IMG/VR virus record: IMGVR_UViG_3300050821_012709
Location: 1-27,916 of that record
Strand: one strand, 5' to 3'
Source of the DNA: a virus
Length of the DNA: 27,916 bases
The position numbers and the translations under genes were made by a program. Below the pieces are notes generated by a model. The model saw only the letters and a list, made by a program, of their open reading frames with translations. It was not told where the DNA came from and made no database searches. This document shows, piece by piece, positions 1-6,780 of the stretch. Position 1 is the first letter of the stretch, and every line of letters starts with the position of its first letter.

Positions 1-81
1 CAAAAGCTCCATTTTCGGCGTGTTCGCTGGCATGGTTATCACCTTCATTGACGCTGACGATCGCTGCGCTATTGGGGGCAT
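1..81 (-). CDS. 5' end of a leftward gene running off the window edge (unrecognised)
   Basis: An ATG at 81-79 is preceded by a near-ideal Shine-Dalgarno sequence, AAGGAG at 92-87, with a 5-base spacer. This makes it one of the best start signals in the window. The frame stays open for 27 codons to the left edge and begins MPPIAQRSSASMKVITMPAN. It overlaps the end of the zinc-finger frame in another register. The visible part is too short to assign a family. The alternative is that the signal is fortuitous inside the zinc-finger coding sequence. The call rests only on start-site quality and the open frame. Confidence 0.35.
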   Translation of the reverse strand, partial: MPPIAQRSSASMKVITMPANTPKMELL

Positions 82-587
82 TCAGTCTCCTTAGTTTTTT
101 AGCTTGGGCTGCTACTTCGTGCTTGGCGTGATGAGCGCCTTTGACGTTGTGCTTCTGAGAGAGATGGATAGATAAGCCAAACCGATTAACAGCTTTGAAA
201 GCGCATTGCGGGCACGGGATGGTCCCTCGGGTCTCCCCGCGCCTTCGCAACGCTTCCTTAGACTTCCCCGGAACGTTGTGAGCGGTCCAGAGATGACGGC
301 CTAGCACTTGGGGACGTTTGAACTTTAGATGGCATTGGGGACATTCAAACGGCGGGCCTAGCTTCTTCGGCTTCTTTGCCTTATAGCGCATCGGCAGGCC
401 TGCGGCCTCGCGTTGCTGGCGAATCGCTATCGCTGTTCCAGATTTGCCTTTGACGTTGTGCTCGGCGCGGAGATGTGAGCCAAGGCCAAGTTCGCTTTTT
501 AAACGTTCGCGAGCACTTGGGACACTTGAAGGGTTGGGGCGGCGACGGCGCGGAAGCGCTCGACAGGACTAGCTCAGGATCTGGCAT
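1..587 (-). pseudogene. C2H2 zinc-finger array protein, frameshifted in finger 1, 3' end off the window
   Basis: From ATG 587 the frame reads MPDPELVLSSASAPSPPQPF and then the start of a finger, CPKC (524-513). After TTTAAAAA (503-496) the matching histidines lie in the next register, where SELGLGSHLRAEHNVKGKS follows (His codons at 475-473 and 460-458). Removing one A restores Cys-x2-Cys-x12-His-x4-His. Two intact fingers of the same spacing follow in that second register: CPQC...HLWTAH (343-278) and CPQC...HLSQKH (214-149). Each is followed by a linker starting HNV and then P/K-G. The frame remains open to base 1. Classical C2H2 fingers bind DNA or RNA, or mediate protein contacts; the target here is unknown. 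The break may be a real mutation or a homopolymer sequencing error, and I see no recoding signal. The start at 587 is weak: AGGAG at 605-601 lies 13 bases away. Confidence 0.6.
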
Positions 588-619
588 TTGAAGTGTTTAA
601 CTCCTAGTATTGCTGCCAG

Positions 620-650
620 ATAGTGTCTGCGAGCTGTCCCTAAAGGTCAA
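620..650 (-). promoter_or_regulatory. Possible sigma-70-like promoter for the zinc-finger gene
   Basis: On the minus strand TTGACC (650-645) resembles a -35 box. It is followed after 19 bases by CACTAT (625-620), a poor -10 box. An AT-rich stretch (651-670) lies just upstream. The site falls between the stop of the small basic gene at 681 and the start at 587, in one of the few non-coding gaps of the window. The spacing is longer than the optimum of 17, so this is tentative. Confidence 0.22.
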
Positions 651-680
651 CTTTAAGATTTTAGAAACTTGATTCGTTCG

Positions 681-827
681 CTATCTTTTCGCCTTGGGAA
701 TCTTCGCGCCCGATCGCCGCGCCGTGTCGAGCGCGATCGCGATAGCTTGCTTGCGGGGTTTCGTTGCCTCTTCCGTCTTGATGTTCTGCCCGATCGTTTT
801 TTTAGAAGTTCCCTTTTTTAAAGGCAT
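681..827 (-). CDS. Small basic conserved phage protein (DUF6496-like), 48 aa
   Basis: The protein starts MPLKKGTSKKTIGQNIKTEE and continues with KPRKQAIAIALDTARRSGAK. The pattern MPLKKG-S-KKTI-x-NI...KPxKQAxAIAL is one I recognise from very many small phage proteins and from DUF6496-type proteins of unknown function. The internal ATG at 827 was chosen because AAAGGA lies about 7 bases upstream, and upstream in-frame sequence does not look like protein. The gene overlaps the 3' end of the preceding exported-protein gene by 26 bases, so it is probably co-transcribed. It is strongly basic (Lys/Arg), so nucleic-acid contact is possible, but this is inference. Confidence 0.7.
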   Translation of the reverse strand: MPLKKGTSKKTIGQNIKTEEATKPRKQAIAIALDTARRSGAKIPKAKR

Positions 828-1476
828 CGCGTCTTCCTTTCTTGTCGGCGGGCGCTGTGGTGGCGACGTGCGGCACGATTCCGACAATGGCAATCGTTGT
901 GCCCATCGAACTAGCGCCGCATGTCCCCGTGCATTGAAAAACTATGTACAGCTTGTCGCCCTGATTCACCGATACCTGGTGCGTGTAGTCGGAGCATCGC
1001 TGTGAACTTAATGGGGCCTGCGTGCATGTCAGCGCCGTAGCTGTAGCCCCGTCATACACGGTCGCGGTTATCGAACTACCTGCGGGCACTGATGTGCTGC
1101 TCATCGTGGAGAAAGAGGTCAGAGAGCCTGCGGCCAGCACGCTATATGTCATCCCTGGCGGGCTGGTCGCGAGGGTCGTAAGCGCAATCTGCAACCAGTA
1201 GTTTGTCCCCGCCGTCATCGTTTGGAAGCCTGATGCAGTCGCCCATGTGATATATCCGCCTGGGGCGTTCCCCTGCGGGGGAGCTGGCGCACCGATAACC
1301 GGCGTGCCGCCGCTGGCAATCGGCGTGCCCGTGCCGGACACAACCGGCGTGCCCGAACCTCCGCCGATAACCGGCGTGCCCGTGCCGGATACAACCGGCG
1401 TCTGGGTGACGATCGGCGTTTGGGCGGATGCGATGGCGCATCCTAAAAGAAAAACTAAAAACCTTAAAATCTTCAC
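802..1476 (-). CDS. Exported protein with TP repeats and one copy of a Cys-paired repeat domain, 224 aa
   Basis: The start is GTG 1476, which overlaps the TGA of the upstream gene (GTGA). The codons upstream in this frame belong to the neighbour's coding region. Residues 1-19 form a signal peptide (MKILRFLVFLLGCAIASA, likely cut at ASA|Q; the LLGC stretch could instead be a weak lipobox). A low-complexity segment follows, built of GTPV and SGTGTP units and encoded in part by a 51-base tandem repeat. The C-terminal 125 or so residues form a domain also present twice in the neighbouring gene: TAGTNY, then TATVYDG, TC, C-S-D-Y-T-H, VNQGDK and CTGTCG. The four cysteines could form disulfides outside the cytoplasm. 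Function is unknown; an adhesin or surface-modifying protein is inferred from the domain style. It overlaps the small basic gene downstream. Confidence 0.75.
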   Translation of the reverse strand: MKILRFLVFLLGCAIASAQTPIVTQTPVVSGTGTPVIGGGSGTPVVSGTGTPIASGGTPVIGAPAPPQGNAPGGYITWATASGFQTMTAGTNYWLQIALTTLATSPPGMTYSVLAAGSLTSFSTMSSTSVPAGSSITATVYDGATATALTCTQAPLSSQRCSDYTHQVSVNQGDKLYIVFQCTGTCGASSMGTTIAIVGIVPHVATTAPADKKGRRDAFKKGNF

Positions 1477-1582
1477 GGCGTTATCGCCCCTATCTGTGCG
1501 GTGATGCCGCCCATACCCGTTAACGCGCCGCACGGTCCTGTGCAGACCAGCGCAATTTGAATTTTGTCGCCCTGATTCACCG
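953..1582. repeat. Direct repeat of 19 bases marking the duplicated domain
   Basis: TTGTCGCCCTGATTCACCG is present at 953-971 and again at 1564-1582, encoding the conserved VNQGDK segment of two copies of the repeat domain. A diverged third copy (CACCCTGATTCACGG) lies near 1966. This is nucleotide-level evidence of recent duplication or gene conversion between the two neighbouring genes. Confidence 0.8.
1322..1401. repeat. 51-base tandem repeat encoding SGTGTP-type units
   Basis: A 29-base segment at 1322-1350 recurs at 1373-1401 with one mismatch (C versus T within CCGGAYACAACC), giving a period of 51 bases or 17 codons. The shorter element CCGATAACCGGCGTGCC is also duplicated (1292-1308 and 1364-1380). 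The repeat sits in the linker of the exported protein. In-frame periodicity would allow linker length to change without a frameshift. Confidence 0.75.
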
Positions 1583-2333
1583 CGACAGAATCGGTGAAGT
1601 CTGTGCAACCCTGACTCGCGCTGGCGAGGGTGCATGTCATCGGAGAGAGCACAGCGTTAACAAAAACGCTTACCACGATAGAATCCCCTGCGGGTACTGG
1701 CCCTCCAGTATTCACAATCATGTTCTGTAAGTGACCAGCTTGCAGCGCGCCCTGCGACATCACACCGCCTATGTTGCCCGAGGTGGAGAAGGGAGCAACA
1801 AGCGAGGGCTGGATGGCATATTGCGCTCCGGCGGTCATGCTTGGGCTGGCGTTTGTGGTTTGCCACTGCATATAACCAGTGGTGCCCGTTCCTACCTCCG
1901 CGAAGATCGCACCAATCGACGTGCCACTACATGTGCCCGTGCACGCGAAAACAAACATCACCGCATCACCCTGATTCACGGCGGCGCTGTGCGTGAAGTC
2001 TGTACACGTCGCTGGTTGTCCTGTCGTGATCGCACATGTTATCGCCGTTGGATTGCCATTAAGATAGACAGTCGCTGTAACTGTATTCCCGGCAATCGTC
2101 GAACTTGTGTTGACATACAAATTTTGCAAGGTGGCGGTGGTTGGCGACTGGTACACCAGCGGGTTTGCGTTCATCGCAACCAGAGAGCCGAAGTTTCCCC
2201 CTATGAAGTAGTTGGTTCCCGCAGCCATCGTGCTGCCGCCATATGCCGTTGCATTTTGGATGATCCCAGGGGTAGGGGTTTGCCCCATGCAATAAGCGCC
2301 GCACAGCAAAACAAAAGCTAAGATCCGTTTCAT
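1473..2333 (-). CDS. Exported protein with two tandem Cys-paired repeat domains, 286 aa
   Basis: An N-terminal signal peptide (MKRILAFVLLCGAYCMGQ, about 17 residues before QTPTPG) is followed by two copies of a domain of about 125 residues (roughly 25-150 and 152-286). Each copy has TAG or AAG-x-Y, then a VPAGDS or TIAGNT strand, V-x-VF or TATVY, a Cys, CTDFT with H or D, AVNQGD, and CTG-x-C. The downstream gene carries a third copy. The 19-base sequence TTGTCGCCCTGATTCACCG occurs on the plus strand in both genes (953-971 and 1564-1582), so the duplication is visible in DNA. The predicted fold is all-beta from the alternating hydrophobic pattern. The gene starts two bases after the upstream stop, so it is part of the same operon. 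I do not recognise the domain by name. A role at the host surface or in attachment is inference. Confidence 0.8.
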   Translation of the reverse strand: MKRILAFVLLCGAYCMGQTPTPGIIQNATAYGGSTMAAGTNYFIGGNFGSLVAMNANPLVYQSPTTATLQNLYVNTSSTIAGNTVTATVYLNGNPTAITCAITTGQPATCTDFTHSAAVNQGDAVMFVFACTGTCSGTSIGAIFAEVGTGTTGYMQWQTTNASPSMTAGAQYAIQPSLVAPFSTSGNIGGVMSQGALQAGHLQNMIVNTGGPVPAGDSIVVSVFVNAVLSPMTCTLASASQGCTDFTDSVAVNQGDKIQIALVCTGPCGALTGMGGITAQIGAITP

Positions 2334-2334
2334 A

Positions 2335-2739
2335 TCACTGTTTCCCTGTGTAGTGGAAAATCACCCTGGTGGTGCCGTCGCCCGCCGTGTAGGTGACTAA
2401 GTTGATTCTTAGATAGAGCACGGGTTTCGAGACGATGTGTTCCATGTAGGCGGTCGTGCAGCTGTTGGTTGCGGGCGCGGTCACATCCAGCCCATACCAG
2501 GTGCTGTTATCGGAGCTGCCCTCGACGCGGAATGTGCAAGCGGTTGGCGCGGTCCCGTTCACGCTGGCGTCGATGGTGTAATTTTGCGGACGGGCTGCGA
2601 CGTTCGAGAACTGCAACGGGATGAGCGGCACGGCGGCGGTCACCGCTGGAAAGGTATAGAGCAGGTTATTCGGTGCTTGAACCTGCGCCGCCGCCGTCGC
2701 ACACACCAAACTAAAAACTAAAAACAGTAGCTTTTTCAT
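2335..2739 (-). CDS. Small exported beta-rich protein, 134 aa
   Basis: A signal peptide (MKKLLFLVFSLVCATAAA, cut likely AAA|Q) precedes a mature part of about 115 residues with alternating hydrophobic strands. It includes the segments NYTIDASVNGTAPTACTFRV and EGSSDNSTWYGLD and ends VIFHYTGKQ. It has two mature cysteines. The start ATG overlaps the stop of the endolysin (ATGA, 2736-2739) and has AGGAG 8 bases upstream, so the start is well supported. The signal-peptide region is encoded by the AT-rich motif TTTTTAGTTTTTAG. No family is assigned. It is the first of three exported proteins after the lysis genes, which argues for action outside the cytoplasm, but the function is unknown. Confidence 0.78.
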   Translation of the reverse strand: MKKLLFLVFSLVCATAAAQVQAPNNLLYTFPAVTAAVPLIPLQFSNVAARPQNYTIDASVNGTAPTACTFRVEGSSDNSTWYGLDVTAPATNSCTTAYMEHIVSKPVLYLRINLVTYTAGDGTTRVIFHYTGKQ

Positions 2740-3260
2740 GTTTTATTCTCCTGAATTTGCGATCGTACGATCGCGATATCTTCCTGTGCCCGCTCGGGAA
2801 CCTGGAATCTTGCCCAAGCTGAGTCTTCCATCGCATCGGCGGCGGCGGGATAGTCCTTGTGTTCGAATGCCGCGACCGTATCGACGAATTTAGAAAATCT
2901 GGTTGGCCCCAGGTTATAGATCATGTCAACGATCACAGCTTGTATCGGGTCCGGGTGCTCGTCGAAATTGCGGACGATTCCCGGCGCAAGCGCGATCGCA
3001 TCGTTGAGGTCTACTTCAAACAGCGCTTCTACGTGAAGGTCTGTCAGCCTGACCAGGCCCGCGAGCACCTTATCGAAATCGAGATCCAAGGCGATGAAGC
3101 GGCGGCGAATGCCGGGTACTTCAAAGAGCTTGTTGTCCTTGTCGCGCATCGCCAACAGGCGGCCAATGCCCACCGTTGGATTGCCGCCCGTGTCTTCATA
3201 GGTGACATAGCGGATGCCCTCATGCCGCCTGACTAGATCCGCCGTGTAGTCGCGGTTCAT
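2736..3260 (-). CDS. Endolysin, T4-lysozyme-type (GH24) muramidase, 174 aa
   Basis: The N-terminus LVRRHEGIRYVTYEDTGG followed by NPTVGIG is the GH24 signature. The catalytic triad of T4 lysozyme (Glu11, Asp20, Thr26) maps exactly onto Glu14, Asp23 and Thr29, with the same spacing. The family cleaves the MurNAc-GlcNAc bond of peptidoglycan to release progeny. A later segment, AVIVDMIYNLGPTRFSKF, matches the helical part of the family. At 174 residues it is close to T4 lysozyme (164). No signal peptide or SAR anchor is seen, so it should depend on the holin-like protein encoded just upstream, with which it shares an ATGA overlap. AAGGAG lies 5 bases before the ATG. Confidence 0.93.
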   Translation of the reverse strand: MNRDYTADLVRRHEGIRYVTYEDTGGNPTVGIGRLLAMRDKDNKLFEVPGIRRRFIALDLDFDKVLAGLVRLTDLHVEALFEVDLNDAIALAPGIVRNFDEHPDPIQAVIVDMIYNLGPTRFSKFVDTVAAFEHKDYPAAADAMEDSAWARFQVPERAQEDIAIVRSQIQENKT

Positions 3261-3586
3261 GGCTTCTCCTTCGGCGGCGGCTGCACGGCGCTTTTTAGAT
3301 CGGCCTTAGTTTCTGCGATCGTGTCCTGGCTCTCCTGCAATTCCGCCTGGGTGCTTTTAAAGCTGCCTACCACCTGGCGGCCCCAGGGCGATTTGAGAGA
3401 CAGCGCCCCTACTGTCATCAGCGCCCCTTGAAAGAAGAATTTCCAGAGCTTGCCCGATCCGAAGTCACGCGGGAATTGATACTTTGCCGGGTCCATCGCG
3501 GCGGCGAAAGCGCCCGCGATGCCGCCGCCTACCCCGCCAATGACCAGTGCTTTAATCCAGCCTTTCGCGCCTTGAACCTCCGCCAT
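3257..3586 (-). CDS. Holin-like small membrane protein, 109 aa
   Basis: The start is placed at ATG 3586 (MAEVQGAKGWIKALVIGG) because a G-rich Shine-Dalgarno (AGGGGG) precedes it by about 5 bases; an upstream in-frame start would overlap the spike stop. Two hydrophobic segments are present: about residues 10-30 (glycine and alanine rich) and about 49-63 (FFFQGALMTVGALSL). They are joined by the loop MDPAKYQFPRDFGSGKLWK. A hydrophilic helical tail rich in Gln, Glu and Lys follows. This layout, and direct overlap with the endolysin start, fit a class II-like holin that permeabilises the inner membrane. I have a sense of similar MDPAKYxFP proteins in environmental phages. The alternative is a virion or superinfection membrane protein. 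Confidence 0.7.
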   Translation of the reverse strand: MAEVQGAKGWIKALVIGGVGGGIAGAFAAAMDPAKYQFPRDFGSGKLWKFFFQGALMTVGALSLKSPWGRQVVGSFKSTQAELQESQDTIAETKADLKSAVQPPPKEKP

Positions 3587-3594
3587 GACACCCC

Positions 3595-6500
3595 CTAGTG
3601 AACCCACCAGCACACAGTTGATGTGTCGCCAGTGTTGCTCGACACGATGTTGAAACTGACCCCGGCTGTGATCGTGCCCACGGAGAGAATCCCCGGCGTG
3701 CCTGCCGCGCCGCAGTTGGTGAGCGTATAGACCGCGCTGCTCGATGCCGCTGCGGTGCTGATCGTCGCCAAGCCTGATGTAAGAGTTGTGCGCCCCTGGT
3801 TCGGAGGTTTAAATCCGCCCGTGAACCCGCTGAGGTCAATATCCGATCCGGCAGGCACTGTGTAGGCCGTATGAACGGGCAGGCTTAACGGCGTGCCGCC
3901 GTTGCACTGATACGTTTCGTTTATCTTGGTCGGCGTCACGCCTGCAGCGGTGTTAGATGAGGTAGTCCAGCCGCAGCCGGTGTTATTGCTCACCGTGCCG
4001 TTCCACCACATGAAATAGTCATACCAACCTGGGGGACCATTGAAGGTGCTGGCGGCGGTCGCGGCAGTCGCGTTGGTGTTTCCCATACGGGCCGCCTGTC
4101 CCCCGGTGCCGGTGTTATAGGCTAAAAACTGCGTTGAATTATTGCCGCTGGTGCGAAAACTTACCTGCCACTGTGACAAGGTTGCATTCCACGATTCAAA
4201 GCTAAAACCTGCTGTGGCCCCCGTGTTAGCTGGCGATCCTCTGAAGCAAACCCGTGTGAGCGCGTGCCCTGCGGCCATGTCATAAAAGCAGTGCTGCGAG
4301 AGGTACTGATGGCCGAATAAATCGCCGGTCAGCGGGTCTGCTGAAGTGTTTGAATACAAGCTCCAGTAGTTGTTTGTGTTGCTCGGCATCGTCGTGTCAT
4401 TAGAGGGATCGGAATAGGTCACCTGTGCGTAGGAACCATCGAGCGGATACTGCACCGCGTAGATGTGCGGCGATCCGGTGTTTAGAATTTGCCCATTGAA
4501 TACGCTGGTTGTTTCTGCCGCAGACGTGCTCCCAGGATTAGCAACCCCGATGCTGGAGCTGCCAAAGACCTTGATGTAATCCTGCCCGTATATCTCCGCC
4601 GTGTTCGGTCCCCAATACTGCATTCCCTCAAACATCGCGATCGAACCGCCCGAACCTTTTTGCGCCCGCGTCCAGGTTGAATAACCATTTGGAATCGGTC
4701 CCGCAAGGAACGTCGCGCAAGTTAAATTCGTGCCGTCCACGCATTCACTCGCCCAACCTGGTCCCGGTGGCCCAAGCGATGACGGGTGCCAGCTCTTGAT
4801 TGTGACCGGGCCATAGCTGCCTTGCGGCTGCATGGCAAGAATTGAACCAGCGGGCCACGCAACGTTTGTCACCGTGCTGCCCGCCTGGTTGCGTGCTCTG
4901 AACATAACTTGCTGCGTAGTGCCAGAGAAGACCACCAGCGCTAGCTCATAACTCCCGCGAGTAATTCCTGAGACAGCCGTGGATGGTGCGCCGCTGTTAA
5001 CTAGATAGTCCGCTGGCTCGATATAGTAAAAGCCGCCCTGCGTGTTCGATGGAATGTCGGCAGGGTCGTTGATGTACGGGAAAGCATAGGCGGTACTGGC
5101 CACGGGCGCGGTTGCGGTCGCCCCGGTGCCGGTGATCGGCCCTGTCGTCGTCGTCCACCAGGGGTAACCCACATCCATCAGCGCCGGATTGACAGGGACA
5201 CGGTTATTAAAGGGAAAGCCCTCGCAGTACATATCTTCAATCAAGCCGCCTTGGTGATTCGTGATATAGATGCAAGGGCTGTACCACAGCGATTTAATCG
5301 AGCCGCCCTGCACCTGGAAGGTGTCGCCGCCCACGGTCAGCCCTGCGCCCCAATACTCAGGCAACAGTGTGGGGGAATAAGTCAGGCTGCCCGGTGTCTC
5401 GGTGTCGGTGATCGTCGTAGCTGCGGTCACCGTGTATTGCGTGCCGGTCGGCGTGGTGTTCTGAACACTGGCCACCGTATAGAAGCCATTCAGCGCCGGA
5501 TTGTTGGTTGCGCCCCCTAATTGAAAGGTGTGGCCTGCAACAAGCGGCGAGATGCCGTTATTCGATGGCCCATTCGTTCCGCCGTTGATGACAAGCGTTA
5601 GTGTGGTGCCGTTGGCTGTCATCGCCGCCACAGTTTGCGGCGTCACCCATCCGTTATTGGGATAGACACCATTCACGCAATTGCGCGTGGAGTAGCAATA
5701 GTTAGAGGCATCCTGCCCTGGCGAAGCTATGGACGTGTCAAGGAAGCGATTCTCATTCCCTACCCCGACAACTGACCATTTGTTAGTGTCCCATTCCGTT
5801 GCGATGACTCTTAGCCGTTCGGTGCTTCCTGCCGTGGCCAGCCCACGGTTGCCGTTGCTGCCGCGAACTTTAAACACGGTGAAGCCCACCGCGTTGATAA
5901 GTTCTAAAAGCGTGCCGGTCGAGAAATGCCCGCCTGGTGCGTGGATCGTTATGTTTTCAATTGACCCCTGGCACGACCATTGATTCGGCTGCGGCCCTAC
6001 CCCGCCTGATACAACTACCCCGTCATAGTTCACGCCTGCGGTTGTTCCCACGTAGAGAAGCGATGCGCCCTCTCCATCGCCAATCAAGTGCAAGTTGCAG
6101 TTCATTCTTAGCGGCGCTTCGAGATAGTACGTGCCTGCGGGAACCCAGATAGCCGCGTTGCCGTGCGCCTGCGGATTCGCGATTGAATAGGCTATCGCCG
6201 CATTGATGGCCGCCGCCGATGGCCTGACCCCTTGGGGATCTGCGCCGCCTGCGAACATCGGATTTTGCACGTTCACCTTGGGTAACGGCGTCATCCATCC
6301 GGCTTGCCCGATGATGTCGCCCGCTACGTCCGTGTAGATCCTGTTCGGAGACGACACGCCAAAGTTTGACCCTCCGTTGAGCTGGAAATCGTAGAGCTGC
6401 CCCACTGGATTGTTCGCGCTGCCCCCCTGCGGGACGCATAGATTTGTGGCTGGCGAATAGACCATCCCCGGCGTGCAACCGGCAGGCCAGGTCACATTAC

Positions 6501-6780
6501 CAGGCGGGATCTGATCGAAGCGCAGGCAGCTATTGGTTGCCGGGTTATAGACGCCCATCGGCTGTTGACAGCTCGGGATCGGCCACACGATAGCCGATGA
6601 AGGAAGCGAGCCGATGTTCTGGCAGTTGTTCGCGCCTGGTACGTAGGCGGCGGTCGGTGACAGGCAGCTCGGGACCGGCCAGCGGATCTGATTCCCTGGG
6701 TTGATCTGATTCTGGGAAAAACTTAAAAAACAAAAACTAAAAAAACTAAGAATTAAGAGTGACTGCCTGGTATATCGCAT
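3595..6780 (-). CDS. Beta-helix tail spike with N-terminal signal peptide and Cys-pair repeats, ~1061 aa
   Basis: Two ATGs (6786 and 6780) are in frame; 6780 is chosen because GGGG lies 9 bases upstream of it but only 3 from the other. Residues to about 22 form a signal peptide (RQSLLILSFFSFCFLSFS|Q). Three repeats of about 30 residues follow, built on WPxPSCxxPxxxYxPxxNxC (roughly 34-58, 66-89 and 98-119, the last slightly shortened). From about 175 comes a pectate-lyase-like right-handed beta-helix entry: INAAIAY...WVPAGTYYLEAPL, then HLIGDGEG. The middle is long and strand-rich. The C-terminus has GILSVGTITAGVSFNIVSS then DTSTVCWWVH, a terminal beta module I recognise from phage tail fibres. 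Such spikes bind and often depolymerise surface polysaccharide. No catalytic residues can be named. An export signal on a virion spike is unusual. Confidence 0.85.
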   Translation of the reverse strand: MRYTRQSLLILSFFSFCFLSFSQNQINPGNQIRWPVPSCLSPTAAYVPGANNCQNIGSLPSSAIVWPIPSCQQPMGVYNPATNSCLRFDQIPPGNVTWPAGCTPGMVYSPATNLCVPQGGSANNPVGQLYDFQLNGGSNFGVSSPNRIYTDVAGDIIGQAGWMTPLPKVNVQNPMFAGGADPQGVRPSAAAINAAIAYSIANPQAHGNAAIWVPAGTYYLEAPLRMNCNLHLIGDGEGASLLYVGTTAGVNYDGVVVSGGVGPQPNQWSCQGSIENITIHAPGGHFSTGTLLELINAVGFTVFKVRGSNGNRGLATAGSTERLRVIATEWDTNKWSVVGVGNENRFLDTSIASPGQDASNYCYSTRNCVNGVYPNNGWVTPQTVAAMTANGTTLTLVINGGTNGPSNNGISPLVAGHTFQLGGATNNPALNGFYTVASVQNTTPTGTQYTVTAATTITDTETPGSLTYSPTLLPEYWGAGLTVGGDTFQVQGGSIKSLWYSPCIYITNHQGGLIEDMYCEGFPFNNRVPVNPALMDVGYPWWTTTTGPITGTGATATAPVASTAYAFPYINDPADIPSNTQGGFYYIEPADYLVNSGAPSTAVSGITRGSYELALVVFSGTTQQVMFRARNQAGSTVTNVAWPAGSILAMQPQGSYGPVTIKSWHPSSLGPPGPGWASECVDGTNLTCATFLAGPIPNGYSTWTRAQKGSGGSIAMFEGMQYWGPNTAEIYGQDYIKVFGSSSIGVANPGSTSAAETTSVFNGQILNTGSPHIYAVQYPLDGSYAQVTYSDPSNDTTMPSNTNNYWSLYSNTSADPLTGDLFGHQYLSQHCFYDMAAGHALTRVCFRGSPANTGATAGFSFESWNATLSQWQVSFRTSGNNSTQFLAYNTGTGGQAARMGNTNATAATAASTFNGPPGWYDYFMWWNGTVSNNTGCGWTTSSNTAAGVTPTKINETYQCNGGTPLSLPVHTAYTVPAGSDIDLSGFTGGFKPPNQGRTTLTSGLATISTAAASSSAVYTLTNCGAAGTPGILSVGTITAGVSFNIVSSNTGDTSTVCWWVH

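Noticed and set aside
496-503. Programmed ribosomal frameshift in the zinc-finger gene
   Set aside because: The needed shift is +1 (or -2) with no stop codon or prfB-like signal, so mutation or a homopolymer sequencing error is simpler.
1420-1476. Lipoprotein signal (LLGC) on the 224-aa exported protein
   Set aside because: The hydrophobic stretch before the cysteine is very short and a standard ASA|Q cleavage site follows, so a type I signal peptide is preferred, though not certain.
1731-2321. 196-aa plus-strand open frame
   Set aside because: It is antisense to the signal-peptide repeat-domain gene, and its translation has no domain-like pattern.
802-2333. Diversity-generating retroelement variable repeats
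   Set aside because: The duplicated sequences lack the A-site mutation pattern, and no reverse transcriptase or template repeat is present in the window.
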